This document shows positions 1 to 7,043 of a stretch of DNA of 14,188 bases, piece by piece. Both the position numbers and the translations under genes were made by a program. The stretch comes from an uncultured Alphaproteobacteria bacterium (GTDB lineage: Bacteria > Pseudomonadota > Alphaproteobacteria > CAAHEQ01 > UBA3637): assembly GCA_944391545.1 (NCBI GenBank), contig CALXTZ010000027.1:1-14188 (forward strand), read 5' to 3'. Within the stretch, counting starts at the first letter, position 1. Each line of letters begins with the position of its first letter. A model generated the notes under the pieces. It was given only the letters and a program-made list of their open reading frames with translations, was not told the origin of the DNA and made no database searches.

Positions 1-152
1 ATCGGCACGTTGGTTCCGCGCAACATCACATCATAAATCGTCTCGTTCGCCCGGTGTTTGTTCATGGCGTATGTAAATCCAAACAACGACGCAATCGATA
101 AAATTCCGATTATCGCCAAGACACCCAGCATCTCCAAAAGTGTTCGGCCATG
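1..152 (-). repeat. Left copy of the pilin-leader inverted repeat
   Basis: The 152 bases from position 152 down to 1 match 13584-13735 on the plus strand with about 23 differences counted by eye (about 85% identity). The stretch encoding AMNKHRANETI is identical over about 32 bases. The copies face outwards about 13.4 kb apart and could recombine to invert the segment. Confidence 0.85.
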
Positions 153-176
153 TTGTCTTGCTTGATGTTGTTTCAA
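1..176 (-). CDS. Pilin-like surface protein, N-terminal part (runs off the window)
   Basis: Only the first 58 codons are present; the gene continues past position 1. I start it at a TTG (176-174) because AGGAGG lies 6 bases upstream and the nearby ATG runs at once into a stop. After about ten basic/polar residues comes GRTLLEM followed by a hydrophobic stretch of about 20 residues (LGVLAIIG and on). This matches a type IV prepilin leader: Gly at -1 for prepilin peptidase cleavage and Glu at +5. Residue +1 is Arg, whereas Phe or Met is usual. The family is anchored in the inner membrane by this helix and then assembled or displayed. After it comes YAMNKHRANETIYDVMLRG, also present in the paralogue at 13549. 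The promoter just upstream contains a poly-G tract. The C-terminal function is not visible. The start and leader are fairly certain; the role is inferred. Confidence 0.75.
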   Translation of the reverse strand, partial: MKQHQARQHGRTLLEMLGVLAIIGILSIASLFGFTYAMNKHRANETIYDVMLRGTNVP

Positions 177-181
177 TTCAT

Positions 182-188
182 ACCTCCT
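182..188 (-). promoter_or_regulatory. Strong ribosome binding site deciding a TTG start
   Basis: On the minus strand AGGAGGT sits 6 bases before the TTG at 176-174. The ATG at 181-179, which overlaps this region, is followed directly by TGA, so it cannot be the start of the pilin-like gene. Confidence 0.7.
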
Positions 189-271
189 GACGGTCTCAAT
201 TTAATCTTTAGAAATTTTCACAACCTTTTATTTCTTTGGGAATTTTGATCCTATTTACCCTCTACATTCCA

Positions 272-298
272 ACTCTACCCCCCCCCCCAATCTGTCAA
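272..298 (-). promoter_or_regulatory. Promoter with a poly-G tract as its spacer
   Basis: On the minus strand a perfect -35 box TTGACA (298-293) is followed by GATT and eleven G (288-278), then TAGAGT (277-272), a 4/6 match to the -10 consensus. The spacer is 15 bases; 17 is optimal and would need 13 G. Transcription would start near 265, giving a leader of about 90 bases before the TTG start at 176. The same layout (mononucleotide run between -35 and -10) is known from phase-variable promoters such as Neisseria porA and opc. The boxes and the tract are visible; the switching is inferred. Confidence 0.6.
278..288. repeat. C11/G11 mononucleotide tract
   Basis: Eleven consecutive C on the plus strand. 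Such tracts expand and contract by polymerase slippage. This one lies exactly between the -35 and -10 boxes of the pilin-like gene at 1-176. The exact length in an assembly is unreliable. Confidence 0.95.
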
Positions 299-310
299 GG
301 AAAATTTTAA

Positions 311-343
311 ATAAAAAAAGCTCTTTTTTTAAAAAAGAGCTTT
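311..343 (-). terminator. Rho-independent terminator of the suf operon
   Basis: AAAGCTCTTTTTT and AAAAAAGAGCTTT form a long A/T-flanked hairpin around 317-343. On the minus strand it is followed by TTTTTTTATTT. It overlaps the sufT stop codon (344-342) and separates the suf operon from the pilin-like gene downstream on the same strand. Confidence 0.75.
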
Positions 344-704
344 AAATTCCCAAAACCAATTTTAATTCTTCACTTAAGCGATCAAGTGTCCACGGTGGAT
401 CCCAGACCAATGAGACATCCACAATGCCGACTCCGTTTACACCCGCTACGGCAGCAGCGACCATTCCGGGCATTTCGCCGGCAATCGGGCATGTCGGTGC
501 CGTTAGAGTCATTCTGATAAACACATCTCCGTCATCATGAATGTCGACATCATAAATCAAACCCAAACTCCACACATCCAGCATCAGTTCCGGATCTTGG
601 ACGGTTTTAAGAGCTTCAATCACCATTTCTTTGGTCGCAACCGGAAGCCCTTTCGGAAGCGGCTCACCTACACGCGCATGAAAATCAGCAGATCCGTCCG
701 TCAT
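342..704 (-). CDS. sufT: SufT / MIP18-family (DUF59) Fe-S assembly factor
   Basis: A 120-residue protein of the DUF59/MIP18 family, which helps mature or deliver Fe-S clusters in the cytosol. Visible family motifs are DPEL with SLGLIYDVDI near residues 37-55, then TLTAPTCP (the conserved Cys region, about residues 67-74), and WDPPWTLDRLSEELK near the C terminus. Length is typical for the short single-domain form. Its ATG overlaps the sufS stop by 4 bases (ATGA), so translation is probably coupled, and it is the last gene of the operon before the terminator. Being in a suf operon supports the SufT name over the related PaaD (phenylacetate degradation) branch. The exact biochemical role of SufT proteins is less settled than that of SufBCDS. 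Confidence 0.9.
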   Translation of the reverse strand: MTDGSADFHARVGEPLPKGLPVATKEMVIEALKTVQDPELMLDVWSLGLIYDVDIHDDGDVFIRMTLTAPTCPIAGEMPGMVAAAVAGVNGVGIVDVSLVWDPPWTLDRLSEELKLVLGI

Positions 705-1897
705 GACAACATCTCCCGTGCTTTTTTCAAGCCGTTGATAAAAGCCGCAATATCTTTTTCATCATTATAAAGTCCCAGCGATGCCCGAATGCTGCCCGTC
801 ACGCCGAATCGTTCATGAACCGGTTGCGCGCAATGATGTCCGACCCGAACGGCAATGGCCTGTTGATCTAAAATCATCGCCACATCTTGCGGATGCAGCC
901 CCACCAAATTAAAACAAATCAAACTTTTTTTATGAGCAGATCTTCCCAAAGGTTGAAATCCCGGAATTTGAGACAGTCCGTCGACCATCATCGCCATCAA
1001 TTTTTCTTCCGATGCTTCTATGTCCGCCATCCCGACTGCCGTCACATATGCAATCGCTGCCCGCAACCCGACCGTTTCCACAATTGCCGGCGTTCCCGCT
1101 TCAAACCGAGCCGGCGAATCCGCATACACCGAATGATCCGTATGAACCGATTTCACCATGTCTCCGCCGCCTTGCAACGGCAGCAGCTCATTCATCACTT
1201 CCCAGCGACCGTATAACACCCCGATGCCCGTCGGCCCGTAAATCTTATGTCCCGAAAAAGCATACCACTCGCACCCGATAGCTGCTACATCCGTTGGCGT
1301 ATGAACAATGCCTTGACACCCGTCGATTAAAACTTTCGCACCGGCTTCATGAGCCAAACGCGTGATTTCCTTAACCGGAAACATCGTTCCCAAGACATTC
1401 GACATATGCGTCATGGCAACCAGTTTTGTTTTTTCGGTCAACGCGGCACGATAAGCATCCATATCCAACAATCCGTCATCCGTCACGTCAATAAATTTCA
1501 GGACAACCCCTTTTTCATCACGCAACAGCTGCCAAGGCACCAAATTCGAATGATGCTCTGCAATCGATAACACAATTTCATCGCCCGCTTTCAACGTCCG
1601 CCCGTAAGTCCCGGCCACCAAATTAATCGCATCCGTTGCACCGCGCGTAAAAATAATGTCTTTCGGCCGCGCATGGATAAAATCAGCCACCGCTTGACGA
1701 GCTTGTTCAAAATCATTTGTCGCCATTTCGGATAAATAATAAGCGCCCCGATGCACATTGGCATATTCTTTAACCGCCATTTCATACATCGCATCCAAAA
1801 CAGCTTTCGGCTTTTGCGCCGAAGCGGCACTGTCCAGGAAAACAAGATCTTTCCCGTAAATTTTTTCGTTAAAAATCGGAAAATCGTCTTTACGCAT
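701..1897 (-). CDS. sufS: Cysteine desulfurase SufS
   Basis: A 398-residue PLP-dependent group II cysteine desulfurase. It removes sulfur from L-cysteine, forming alanine and an enzyme-bound persulfide used for Fe-S cluster building. Visible signs: LDSAASAQKP near the N terminus, HRGAYYLS, the AEHHSNLVPW segment, the PLP-lysine motif SGHKIYGPTG, and the active-site cysteine in RVGHHCAQPV near residue 355. Length matches the family. It overlaps sufD by 8 bases upstream and sufT by 4 downstream, so it sits mid-operon. SufS enzymes normally need a sulfur acceptor, SufE or SufU; neither is present in this window, so it must lie elsewhere if used. Confidence 0.97.
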   Translation of the reverse strand: MRKDDFPIFNEKIYGKDLVFLDSAASAQKPKAVLDAMYEMAVKEYANVHRGAYYLSEMATNDFEQARQAVADFIHARPKDIIFTRGATDAINLVAGTYGRTLKAGDEIVLSIAEHHSNLVPWQLLRDEKGVVLKFIDVTDDGLLDMDAYRAALTEKTKLVAMTHMSNVLGTMFPVKEITRLAHEAGAKVLIDGCQGIVHTPTDVAAIGCEWYAFSGHKIYGPTGIGVLYGRWEVMNELLPLQGGGDMVKSVHTDHSVYADSPARFEAGTPAIVETVGLRAAIAYVTAVGMADIEASEEKLMAMMVDGLSQIPGFQPLGRSAHKKSLICFNLVGLHPQDVAMILDQQAIAVRVGHHCAQPVHERFGVTGSIRASLGLYNDEKDIAAFINGLKKAREMLS

Positions 1898-2507
1898 GTT
1901 TCACCATCCAATCCGCAATCTGCGGTTCAAAAGAACCCGGCAATAAATCCGATAAAAATCCGTGAATCAGCATTTTTTGTGCTTCTTTTAAATCAATGCC
2001 CCGCGATTGCAAATAAAAAAGTTGCATTTCATCCAAAGCCCCGATAGCCGATCCGTGCGCACACTTCACATCATCGGCATAAATTTCCAATTCCGGCACA
2101 CACGTGACTTTCGCCTCATCCGACAATAAAACAGCATGGTGATTTTGACTGCCTTCGCATTTTTGACTGTTAAAAGGAATATGAATGACACCGTGATAAT
2201 CCACCGTGCCGTTTTCAGCCAACACCCCTTTGACAATTTGAGACGAATATGTTTCCGGGGCATCGTGATACACATCACACACAATGTCATTTTTTAAATC
2301 GGTTGACGACAAATAAGCGATTTTCAGAACACAACCCGCGTTTTTACCGGTCAAATGAACGGCGATTTTTAACGTTTCGCCTTTTAATAAAAAGACTCCT
2401 TCATACCGCGCGCCTTCAGGCACTTCAATCACATAGCTGCCCGATGCGTCAACAACGTCTTCATGAACCGATTCCGCCGGCATTAAAGTCTTATTTGTAA
2501 TCCGCAT
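1890..2507 (-). CDS. sufD: SufD, short form
   Basis: SufD is the scaffold partner of SufB in the SufBC2D complex, where clusters are built. This copy has 205 residues, about half the size of the E. coli protein (about 420), and lacks most of the N-terminal helical domain. The beta-helix core and C-terminal helices remain: ELEIYADDVKCAHGSAIGALD contains the conserved CxHG segment with the His thought to matter at the SufB-SufD interface, and FYLQSRGIDLKEAQ...HGFL is the usual C-terminal signature. The start overlaps the sufC end by 17 bases and the stop overlaps sufS, so the gene is intact within the operon rather than decayed. Short SufD proteins occur in several bacterial groups; I infer it is functional. 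Confidence 0.9.
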   Translation of the reverse strand: MRITNKTLMPAESVHEDVVDASGSYVIEVPEGARYEGVFLLKGETLKIAVHLTGKNAGCVLKIAYLSSTDLKNDIVCDVYHDAPETYSSQIVKGVLAENGTVDYHGVIHIPFNSQKCEGSQNHHAVLLSDEAKVTCVPELEIYADDVKCAHGSAIGALDEMQLFYLQSRGIDLKEAQKMLIHGFLSDLLPGSFEPQIADWMVKHA

Positions 2508-3234
2508 AGCCTTTTTCTTCCAACTTCAAAGCCAATGATTTATCGCCCGTATCCACAATGCGTCCGTCGACCATGATATGAATGACATCCGGTACAATAT
2601 AATCCAACAAACGCTGATAATGCGTGATGAGCAAAAAAGACCGATGCGGTTCGCGCATAATGCTGACACCTTGTCCGACAACCCGCAAAGCATCAATGTC
2701 CAAACCGGAATCCATCTCGTCCAAAATACAAAAATCCGGTTCCAAAAAGCCCATTTGAAGCGTTTCAAGCCGTTTTTTCTCTCCGCCCGAAAAACCGACA
2801 TTCACCGGCCGTTTTAACATATCGTCCGAAATGCCCAACGCCTGCGCCCGAACCTTTAATCGTTTAATGAATTGCACCGGATCCAACGGCTTTTCACCGA
2901 AATATTTCTTTTTGCTGATAAGCGCTTGTTTTAAAAAAGCCGCATACGAAACGCCCGGAATTTCAACCGGATATTGGAACCCCAAAAAGACACCTTCATT
3001 CGCCCGTTCATCCGTTCGCATGTCCAACAGATTTTTGCCTTTAAAACAAATTTCGCCGGCCGTCACCTCGTATGCCGGATGCCCCGCAATCACATTTGAC
3101 AAAGTGCTTTTGCCGGAACCGTTCGGCCCCATAATCGCATGAACCGTCCCGGGTTCAATCGTCAACGAAAGCCCTTTTAAAATCTCTTTATCACCCACGC
3201 GGGCATGTAAGTTTTTAATTTCCAATAATGCCAT
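2491..3234 (-). CDS. sufC: SufC, Fe-S assembly ATPase
   Basis: A 247-residue soluble ABC-type ATPase that powers conformational change in the SufB-SufD scaffold. Walker A GPNGSGKST lies near residues 36-44, the ABC signature appears as VGFSGGEKKRLE, and Walker B as CILDEMDSGLDIDAL, the SufC-type form with SGLD after the acidic residues. The His-switch is LLITHYQRLLDYI. Full length for the family. AAGG precedes the ATG by 5 bases, and the start comes one base after the MazG-like gene's stop; the 3' end overlaps sufD by 17 bases. This gene is a SufC rather than a transporter ATPase because of its motif details and context. Confidence 0.97.
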   Translation of the reverse strand: MALLEIKNLHARVGDKEILKGLSLTIEPGTVHAIMGPNGSGKSTLSNVIAGHPAYEVTAGEICFKGKNLLDMRTDERANEGVFLGFQYPVEIPGVSYAAFLKQALISKKKYFGEKPLDPVQFIKRLKVRAQALGISDDMLKRPVNVGFSGGEKKRLETLQMGFLEPDFCILDEMDSGLDIDALRVVGQGVSIMREPHRSFLLITHYQRLLDYIVPDVIHIMVDGRIVDTGDKSLALKLEEKGYADYK

Positions 3235-3235
3235 C

Positions 3236-3505
3236 TTAACCTTCTAACCGTACTCTTATTTTTTCTAATTTTTGAGGAATCCTGTCTTCAACCGACTTTT
3301 CAATATCAAAAATATATTTAAGCTGTGTCAGCATAATTTCAACATCCGCCGTTTCATCAATAATTTCCGCTAAATTATCTTTACCGCGGTTGATGTGTTT
3401 CAAAATTTCCTTTTGAAGCTCGCTCATTTCTTCCAAAACCATTAAAAGCTGGGCGTTTTTTCCCCACACTTGAATAGCTTTTTTTAATAAATTCCGATCC
3501 ATCAT
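3236..3505 (-). CDS. Small MazG-like nucleotide pyrophosphohydrolase-type protein inside the suf operon
   Basis: An 89-residue all-helical protein. Acidic motifs EEMSELQKE (about residues 25-33) and EIIDETADVEIM (about 47-58) fit the EExxE...ExxD metal-binding pattern of the MazG / all-alpha NTP pyrophosphohydrolase fold, which hydrolyses (d)NTPs to monophosphates and pyrophosphate. The length equals a single minimal MazG-like domain, as in phage and small bacterial members. It lies between sufB (2-base gap) and sufC (1-base gap), clearly co-transcribed with them. I know of no established role for a MazG-like protein in Fe-S assembly, so this may be a hitch-hiking housekeeping enzyme or a local partner. 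The family call is from motifs only; substrate unknown. A second ATG three bases on is possible. Confidence 0.72.
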   Translation of the reverse strand: MMDRNLLKKAIQVWGKNAQLLMVLEEMSELQKEILKHINRGKDNLAEIIDETADVEIMLTQLKYIFDIEKSVEDRIPQKLEKIRVRLEG

Positions 3506-3507
3506 TT

Positions 3508-4947
3508 TTATCCCACACTTCCTTCCAAACTGATGCCGATCAGTCGGCCGGCTTCAATCGCGAATTCCATCGGCAGCTGTTGCATGACTTCTTTACAAAA
3601 CCCGTTCACAATCAAAGACACGGCTTCTTCGGGATTTAACCCGCGCTGTTCACAATAAAATAATTGTTCATCGCTGATTTTCGAAGTTGTCGCCTCGTGT
3701 TCAATCCGAGCGGATTTATTGGCGCTTTCCATGACAGGCACCGTATGTGCCCCGCACTTATTCCCGATTAATAAACTGTCACATCTGGAAAAATTACGCC
3801 CGTCGGAAGCATTTTTTCCCATTTTCACCAACCCGCGATATGTTTGATTGGAATGACCGGCGGAAATGCCTTTCGATACAATCGTCGAACGCGTATTTTT
3901 CCCCAAGTGAATCATTTTGGTTCCCGTATCTGCCTGTTGATAATGATTTGTCAAAGCAACGGAATAAAATTCCCCGACACTATCGTCTCCCAACAACACA
4001 CAAGACGGATATTTCCATGTAATTGCCGAGCCGGTTTCCACCTGTGTCCAAGATAATTTAGATCGATTCCGGCAAAGCCCGCGTTTTGTCACAAAGTTAT
4101 AAATACCGCCGACCCCGTTTTTATCGCCGGGATACCAGTTTTGAACCGTTGAATATTTGACTTCGGCATCATCCAAAACGACAATTTCCACCACAGCCGC
4201 ATGTAACTGATTTTCATCGCGTTGCGGCGCCGTACATCCTTCCAAATAACTGACATAAGCCCCCTCTTCGGCCACAATCAACGTCCGCTCGAACTGCCCC
4301 GAATGGCGCGCATTAATGCGAAAATAACTGGATAATTCCATCGGACTTTTGACGCCTTTGGGAATAAACACAAAGGAGCCGTCCGAAAAAACAGCGCTGT
4401 TTAAGCACGCGAAAAAGTTATCCGTATAAGGAACCACCGAACCCAAATATTTTTTGACCAAATCCGGATAGTTTTTAATCGCCTCGGACATGGAGCAAAA
4501 CAAAATGCCTTGTTCCGCCAAACGCGCCCGATACGTCGTCGCCACCGAAACGCTGTCAAACACGGCATCCACCGCCACCACGCCGGCCAAAGCCTTTTGT
4601 TCTTGCAAAGGAATACCCAGCTTTTCATATGTTTTTAAAATTTCGGGATCCACCTCATCCAAACTTTTGGGGCCGTCTTTTGTCTTGGGTGCCGTATAAT
4701 AGTAAAGGTCCTGATAATCAATCGGGTCATATTTGATTTTCGCCCAATGCGGCTCTTTCAACGTCAGCCAATGCCGATACGCTTTTAACCGAAAATCCAA
4801 AAGCCATTCCGGTTCTTGCTTTTTCGCCGAAATAAAACGAATAACCGCTTCATTTAAGCCTTTAGGGGCCGTTTCCGTTTCAACGTTCGTTTCAAAGCCG
4901 TATTTATACGTTTCATCAATGATGTCTTCAATTTCTTTTTGCGCCAT
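3508..4947 (-). CDS. sufB: SufB, Fe-S cluster scaffold
   Basis: The 479-residue main scaffold of the SUF system; it accepts sulfur from the desulfurase and holds the nascent cluster together with SufC and SufD. Full length for the family. Visible signs: the N-terminal DETYKYGF, AVFSDGSFVFIPKGV, SYLEGCTAPQ, GHSNQTYRG, and near the C terminus CDSLLIGNKCGAHTVP, which carries the cysteine corresponding to the essential E. coli C405, followed by IEHEATTSKISDEQLFYCEQRG. AGAGG lies 6 bases before the ATG. It is the first gene of the operon. No IscR or SufR-type regulator gene is in the window, and I see no clear operator. Confidence 0.97.
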   Translation of the reverse strand: MAQKEIEDIIDETYKYGFETNVETETAPKGLNEAVIRFISAKKQEPEWLLDFRLKAYRHWLTLKEPHWAKIKYDPIDYQDLYYYTAPKTKDGPKSLDEVDPEILKTYEKLGIPLQEQKALAGVVAVDAVFDSVSVATTYRARLAEQGILFCSMSEAIKNYPDLVKKYLGSVVPYTDNFFACLNSAVFSDGSFVFIPKGVKSPMELSSYFRINARHSGQFERTLIVAEEGAYVSYLEGCTAPQRDENQLHAAVVEIVVLDDAEVKYSTVQNWYPGDKNGVGGIYNFVTKRGLCRNRSKLSWTQVETGSAITWKYPSCVLLGDDSVGEFYSVALTNHYQQADTGTKMIHLGKNTRSTIVSKGISAGHSNQTYRGLVKMGKNASDGRNFSRCDSLLIGNKCGAHTVPVMESANKSARIEHEATTSKISDEQLFYCEQRGLNPEEAVSLIVNGFCKEVMQQLPMEFAIEAGRLIGISLEGSVG

Positions 4948-4971
4948 TTATCGCCTCTTTAATTGCTCATA

Positions 4972-5000
4972 ACCATGCACCAAAAACGAAAAAATGTCAA
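4972..5000 (-). promoter_or_regulatory. Possible suf operon promoter
   Basis: On the minus strand a perfect TTGACA (5000-4995) is followed after 17 bases by CATGGT (4977-4972), a weak 3/6 match to the -10 box. It lies about 25 bases before the sufB start in the divergent gap with the GGDEF gene. A weak -10 would suit an activated or repressed promoter, but this is uncertain. Confidence 0.35.
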
Positions 5001-5080
5001 TATTTACCGATTTTGGTTGCAGATTATTTTTTTATCTATTAATCTTTTAGTATATTTTACGAAACATGAAGGGGTTTATT

Positions 5081-6127
5081 ATGTCGACAACTTGTTTGGA
5101 ACCGTGGGTGCTTGCAACAATTTTCGCAACCGCAACCTGCTTTCTGATTTTCTTGTATGCCCAATTGCGCATCCGGCACAACCGCATCTGTTTAAACTTA
5201 AAAAGCGCCAGCGAATCTTTTGCCGCTCAATCCAAAGAACTCGAAGAACTCAAGAAAAACAAAAACGACATCTCCGATACTTTTTCAACGGAAAACGCCA
5301 GAAGCATCATTGTTGCTTTTGACCAAAAAGGCGTCATCACTTATGTGAATGATTATGCGGAAGAATTTTTCGGATATACGAAAGACGAACTGCTCAACCA
5401 CGAAATCATGGGAACCATTATTGCCGCACCGACTCGCCGCGATCCGAACCAACCGACATTGATTGAAAAAATTCTGTTAAACCCCCAGCTTTACGTCGAT
5501 ATTGAAACCAAAAACGTGCGCAAAAACGGAGAAACAGTTTGGATTTCGTGGACGAACCGCGTCGTTTATGATGAAAACAACAAGCCGATTGAAATTCGTT
5601 CGGTCGGATTTGACATCACGAAACGCAAGCAATTGGAAGAAAAACTAAAATATTTAACATCAATTGATCCGCTGACCGGTGTCCTTAACAGAGCGGCTTT
5701 TCTGGAAGTCGGCAACCGTGAGTTAAAACGCGCGATTCGATATGACCGAGCCATTTCTTTATTGGTTTTAAAACTGGATCATTTCCGGGTACTGGGGCAG
5801 GAATTCGGCTACAGCTTTGGCGACGAAGCCCTTCAAAAAACGGTACAAATTTGTAAAAATTCCATTCGCGATTCTGATTATCTGGGACGCATCGGCGATG
5901 TTGAATTTGCTATTTTGTTACCGGAAACGCCGATGGATAATGTTAAGTTCCTGGAAGAACGGTTGCGTTTAAAAATTCAGGAACAAAATTTAAAAACCGA
6001 AATCGGCAATGCGTTTATTACAACCGCCTTCGGAATTGCCGGTCGGGTTGATGAAAAAGATTCGATTGACGCCATGTTGGTCAGGGCCAATCAATCGCTG
6101 AAAGAAAACATGCAAAAAGCGAAATAA
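5081..6127 (+). CDS. Membrane-anchored PAS-GGDEF protein with degenerate active site
   Basis: I start at 5081 (348 residues) rather than 5066 because AAGGGG sits 6 bases before it. Order: one transmembrane helix (about 9-29), a charged coiled-coil-like linker (about 40-65), a PAS sensor domain (about 70-185, ending in VGFDITKRKQLEEKL), then a GGDEF domain (about 190-345, opening with the typical SIDPLTGVLNRAAF). GGDEF domains make cyclic di-GMP from GTP. Here the signature is GDVEF (residues 272-276; nucleotides 5894-5908), losing the second Gly and the key Asp. The usual FKxxND substrate segment reads FRVLGQ, losing the Asn. Cyclase activity is therefore unlikely; it may bind a ligand or partner instead. 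A TATATT at 5051-5056 could be its -10 box. Thirteen bases separate it from the epimerase-like gene. Confidence 0.88.
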   Translation: MSTTCLEPWVLATIFATATCFLIFLYAQLRIRHNRICLNLKSASESFAAQSKELEELKKNKNDISDTFSTENARSIIVAFDQKGVITYVNDYAEEFFGYTKDELLNHEIMGTIIAAPTRRDPNQPTLIEKILLNPQLYVDIETKNVRKNGETVWISWTNRVVYDENNKPIEIRSVGFDITKRKQLEEKLKYLTSIDPLTGVLNRAAFLEVGNRELKRAIRYDRAISLLVLKLDHFRVLGQEFGYSFGDEALQKTVQICKNSIRDSDYLGRIGDVEFAILLPETPMDNVKFLEERLRLKIQEQNLKTEIGNAFITTAFGIAGRVDEKDSIDAMLVRANQSLKENMQKAK

Positions 6128-6140
6128 GGGAAATTAAAAA

Positions 6141-7043
6141 ATGTCCGACGAACTTGTCATTTTACAAAACGAACATCTGGAAGTGGGGATCGCCCCGTTT
6201 TGCGGCGGCTCATTGGCATATTTAAGAACGAAAGGCGAAGCACCGTTTGATTTACTGCGGCCGGCATCCGCAACGGCGTTACAGAAAAAAGATCCCAACG
6301 GCATGGCCATGTTTCCGATGCTCCCGTTTACACATCGGATCAAAGGCGGCAAGTTCACTTATTGGGGCATCACACGTCAGGTTCCGGTTAACCAGGCCGG
6401 CATCCCGGATCCGATTCACGGCGACGGATGGAAAACCGCCTGGACGGTTCAAAACAAGACATCGACAAGCGTCACGCTTGCTATGAAACATGATAAATCC
6501 GAAAAGGGATATCCGTTTTCTTATGAAGCAGAACTCATTTACACCTTGGACGGAGACATTTTGAAAACGACCGTCGTTTTAAAAAATACTTCTGTTTTAC
6601 CGATGCCGTGCGGAATCGGGTTGCATCCGTTTTTTGTTAAAACACCGAACATTACTTTGCGATTTGGCACCAGAAATGTTTGGTCGCATTTGGATGATCC
6701 GATTGATCGCCCGTATAAAACACCGGCAGAATGGTCTTTTGAAACGCCTCGGGAAATTAAAGATGCCGAATTTGACACCTGTTTCGGCGGGTTTGACGGC
6801 ACGGCCGAAGTGATTTGGCCGAAGTTTAAAAAAGCGGTTGAAATGCGCTCTGACGAAGTGTTCAACCATGTTGTTTTGTATACCCCCCCTCGTAAAAATT
6901 TTGTCTGTCTGGAACCAACGACGATGGCGAATAATGCTTTCAACCTGGCTTCGGAAGGCATTGTCGGCACCGGAATTCAAAGTATCGGCCCCAATGAAAC
7001 GATTTCCGGTTCTGTTACTTTCACGGTTAGGGAGCTTCAATGA
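6141..7043 (+). CDS. Aldose 1-epimerase (mutarotase) family protein
   Basis: A 300-residue member of the GalM-like fold, which interconverts alpha and beta anomers of sugars in the cytosol. Motifs: LPFTHRI (His65-Arg66), IHGDGW (His93), the catalytic-base region GIGLHPFF (His162) and the catalytic acid Glu258 in CLEPTT. Length fits the shorter bacterial members (about 290-340). AAGGGA precedes the ATG by 8 bases. It lies 13 bases after the GGDEF gene and its stop overlaps the pyruvate kinase start (ATGA), so the three genes are probably one transcript. True galM versus hexose-6-phosphate epimerase (YeaD-like) cannot be settled by eye; no gal genes are present. Proximity to pyk suggests a role in sugar entry to glycolysis. 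Confidence 0.85.
   Translation: MSDELVILQNEHLEVGIAPFCGGSLAYLRTKGEAPFDLLRPASATALQKKDPNGMAMFPMLPFTHRIKGGKFTYWGITRQVPVNQAGIPDPIHGDGWKTAWTVQNKTSTSVTLAMKHDKSEKGYPFSYEAELIYTLDGDILKTTVVLKNTSVLPMPCGIGLHPFFVKTPNITLRFGTRNVWSHLDDPIDRPYKTPAEWSFETPREIKDAEFDTCFGGFDGTAEVIWPKFKKAVEMRSDEVFNHVVLYTPPRKNFVCLEPTTMANNAFNLASEGIVGTGIQSIGPNETISGSVTFTVRELQ

Noticed and set aside
5066..5080. Upstream ATG of the PAS-GGDEF gene
   Set aside because: It overlaps the ribosome site AAGGGG that fits the ATG at 5081, and adds only five residues.
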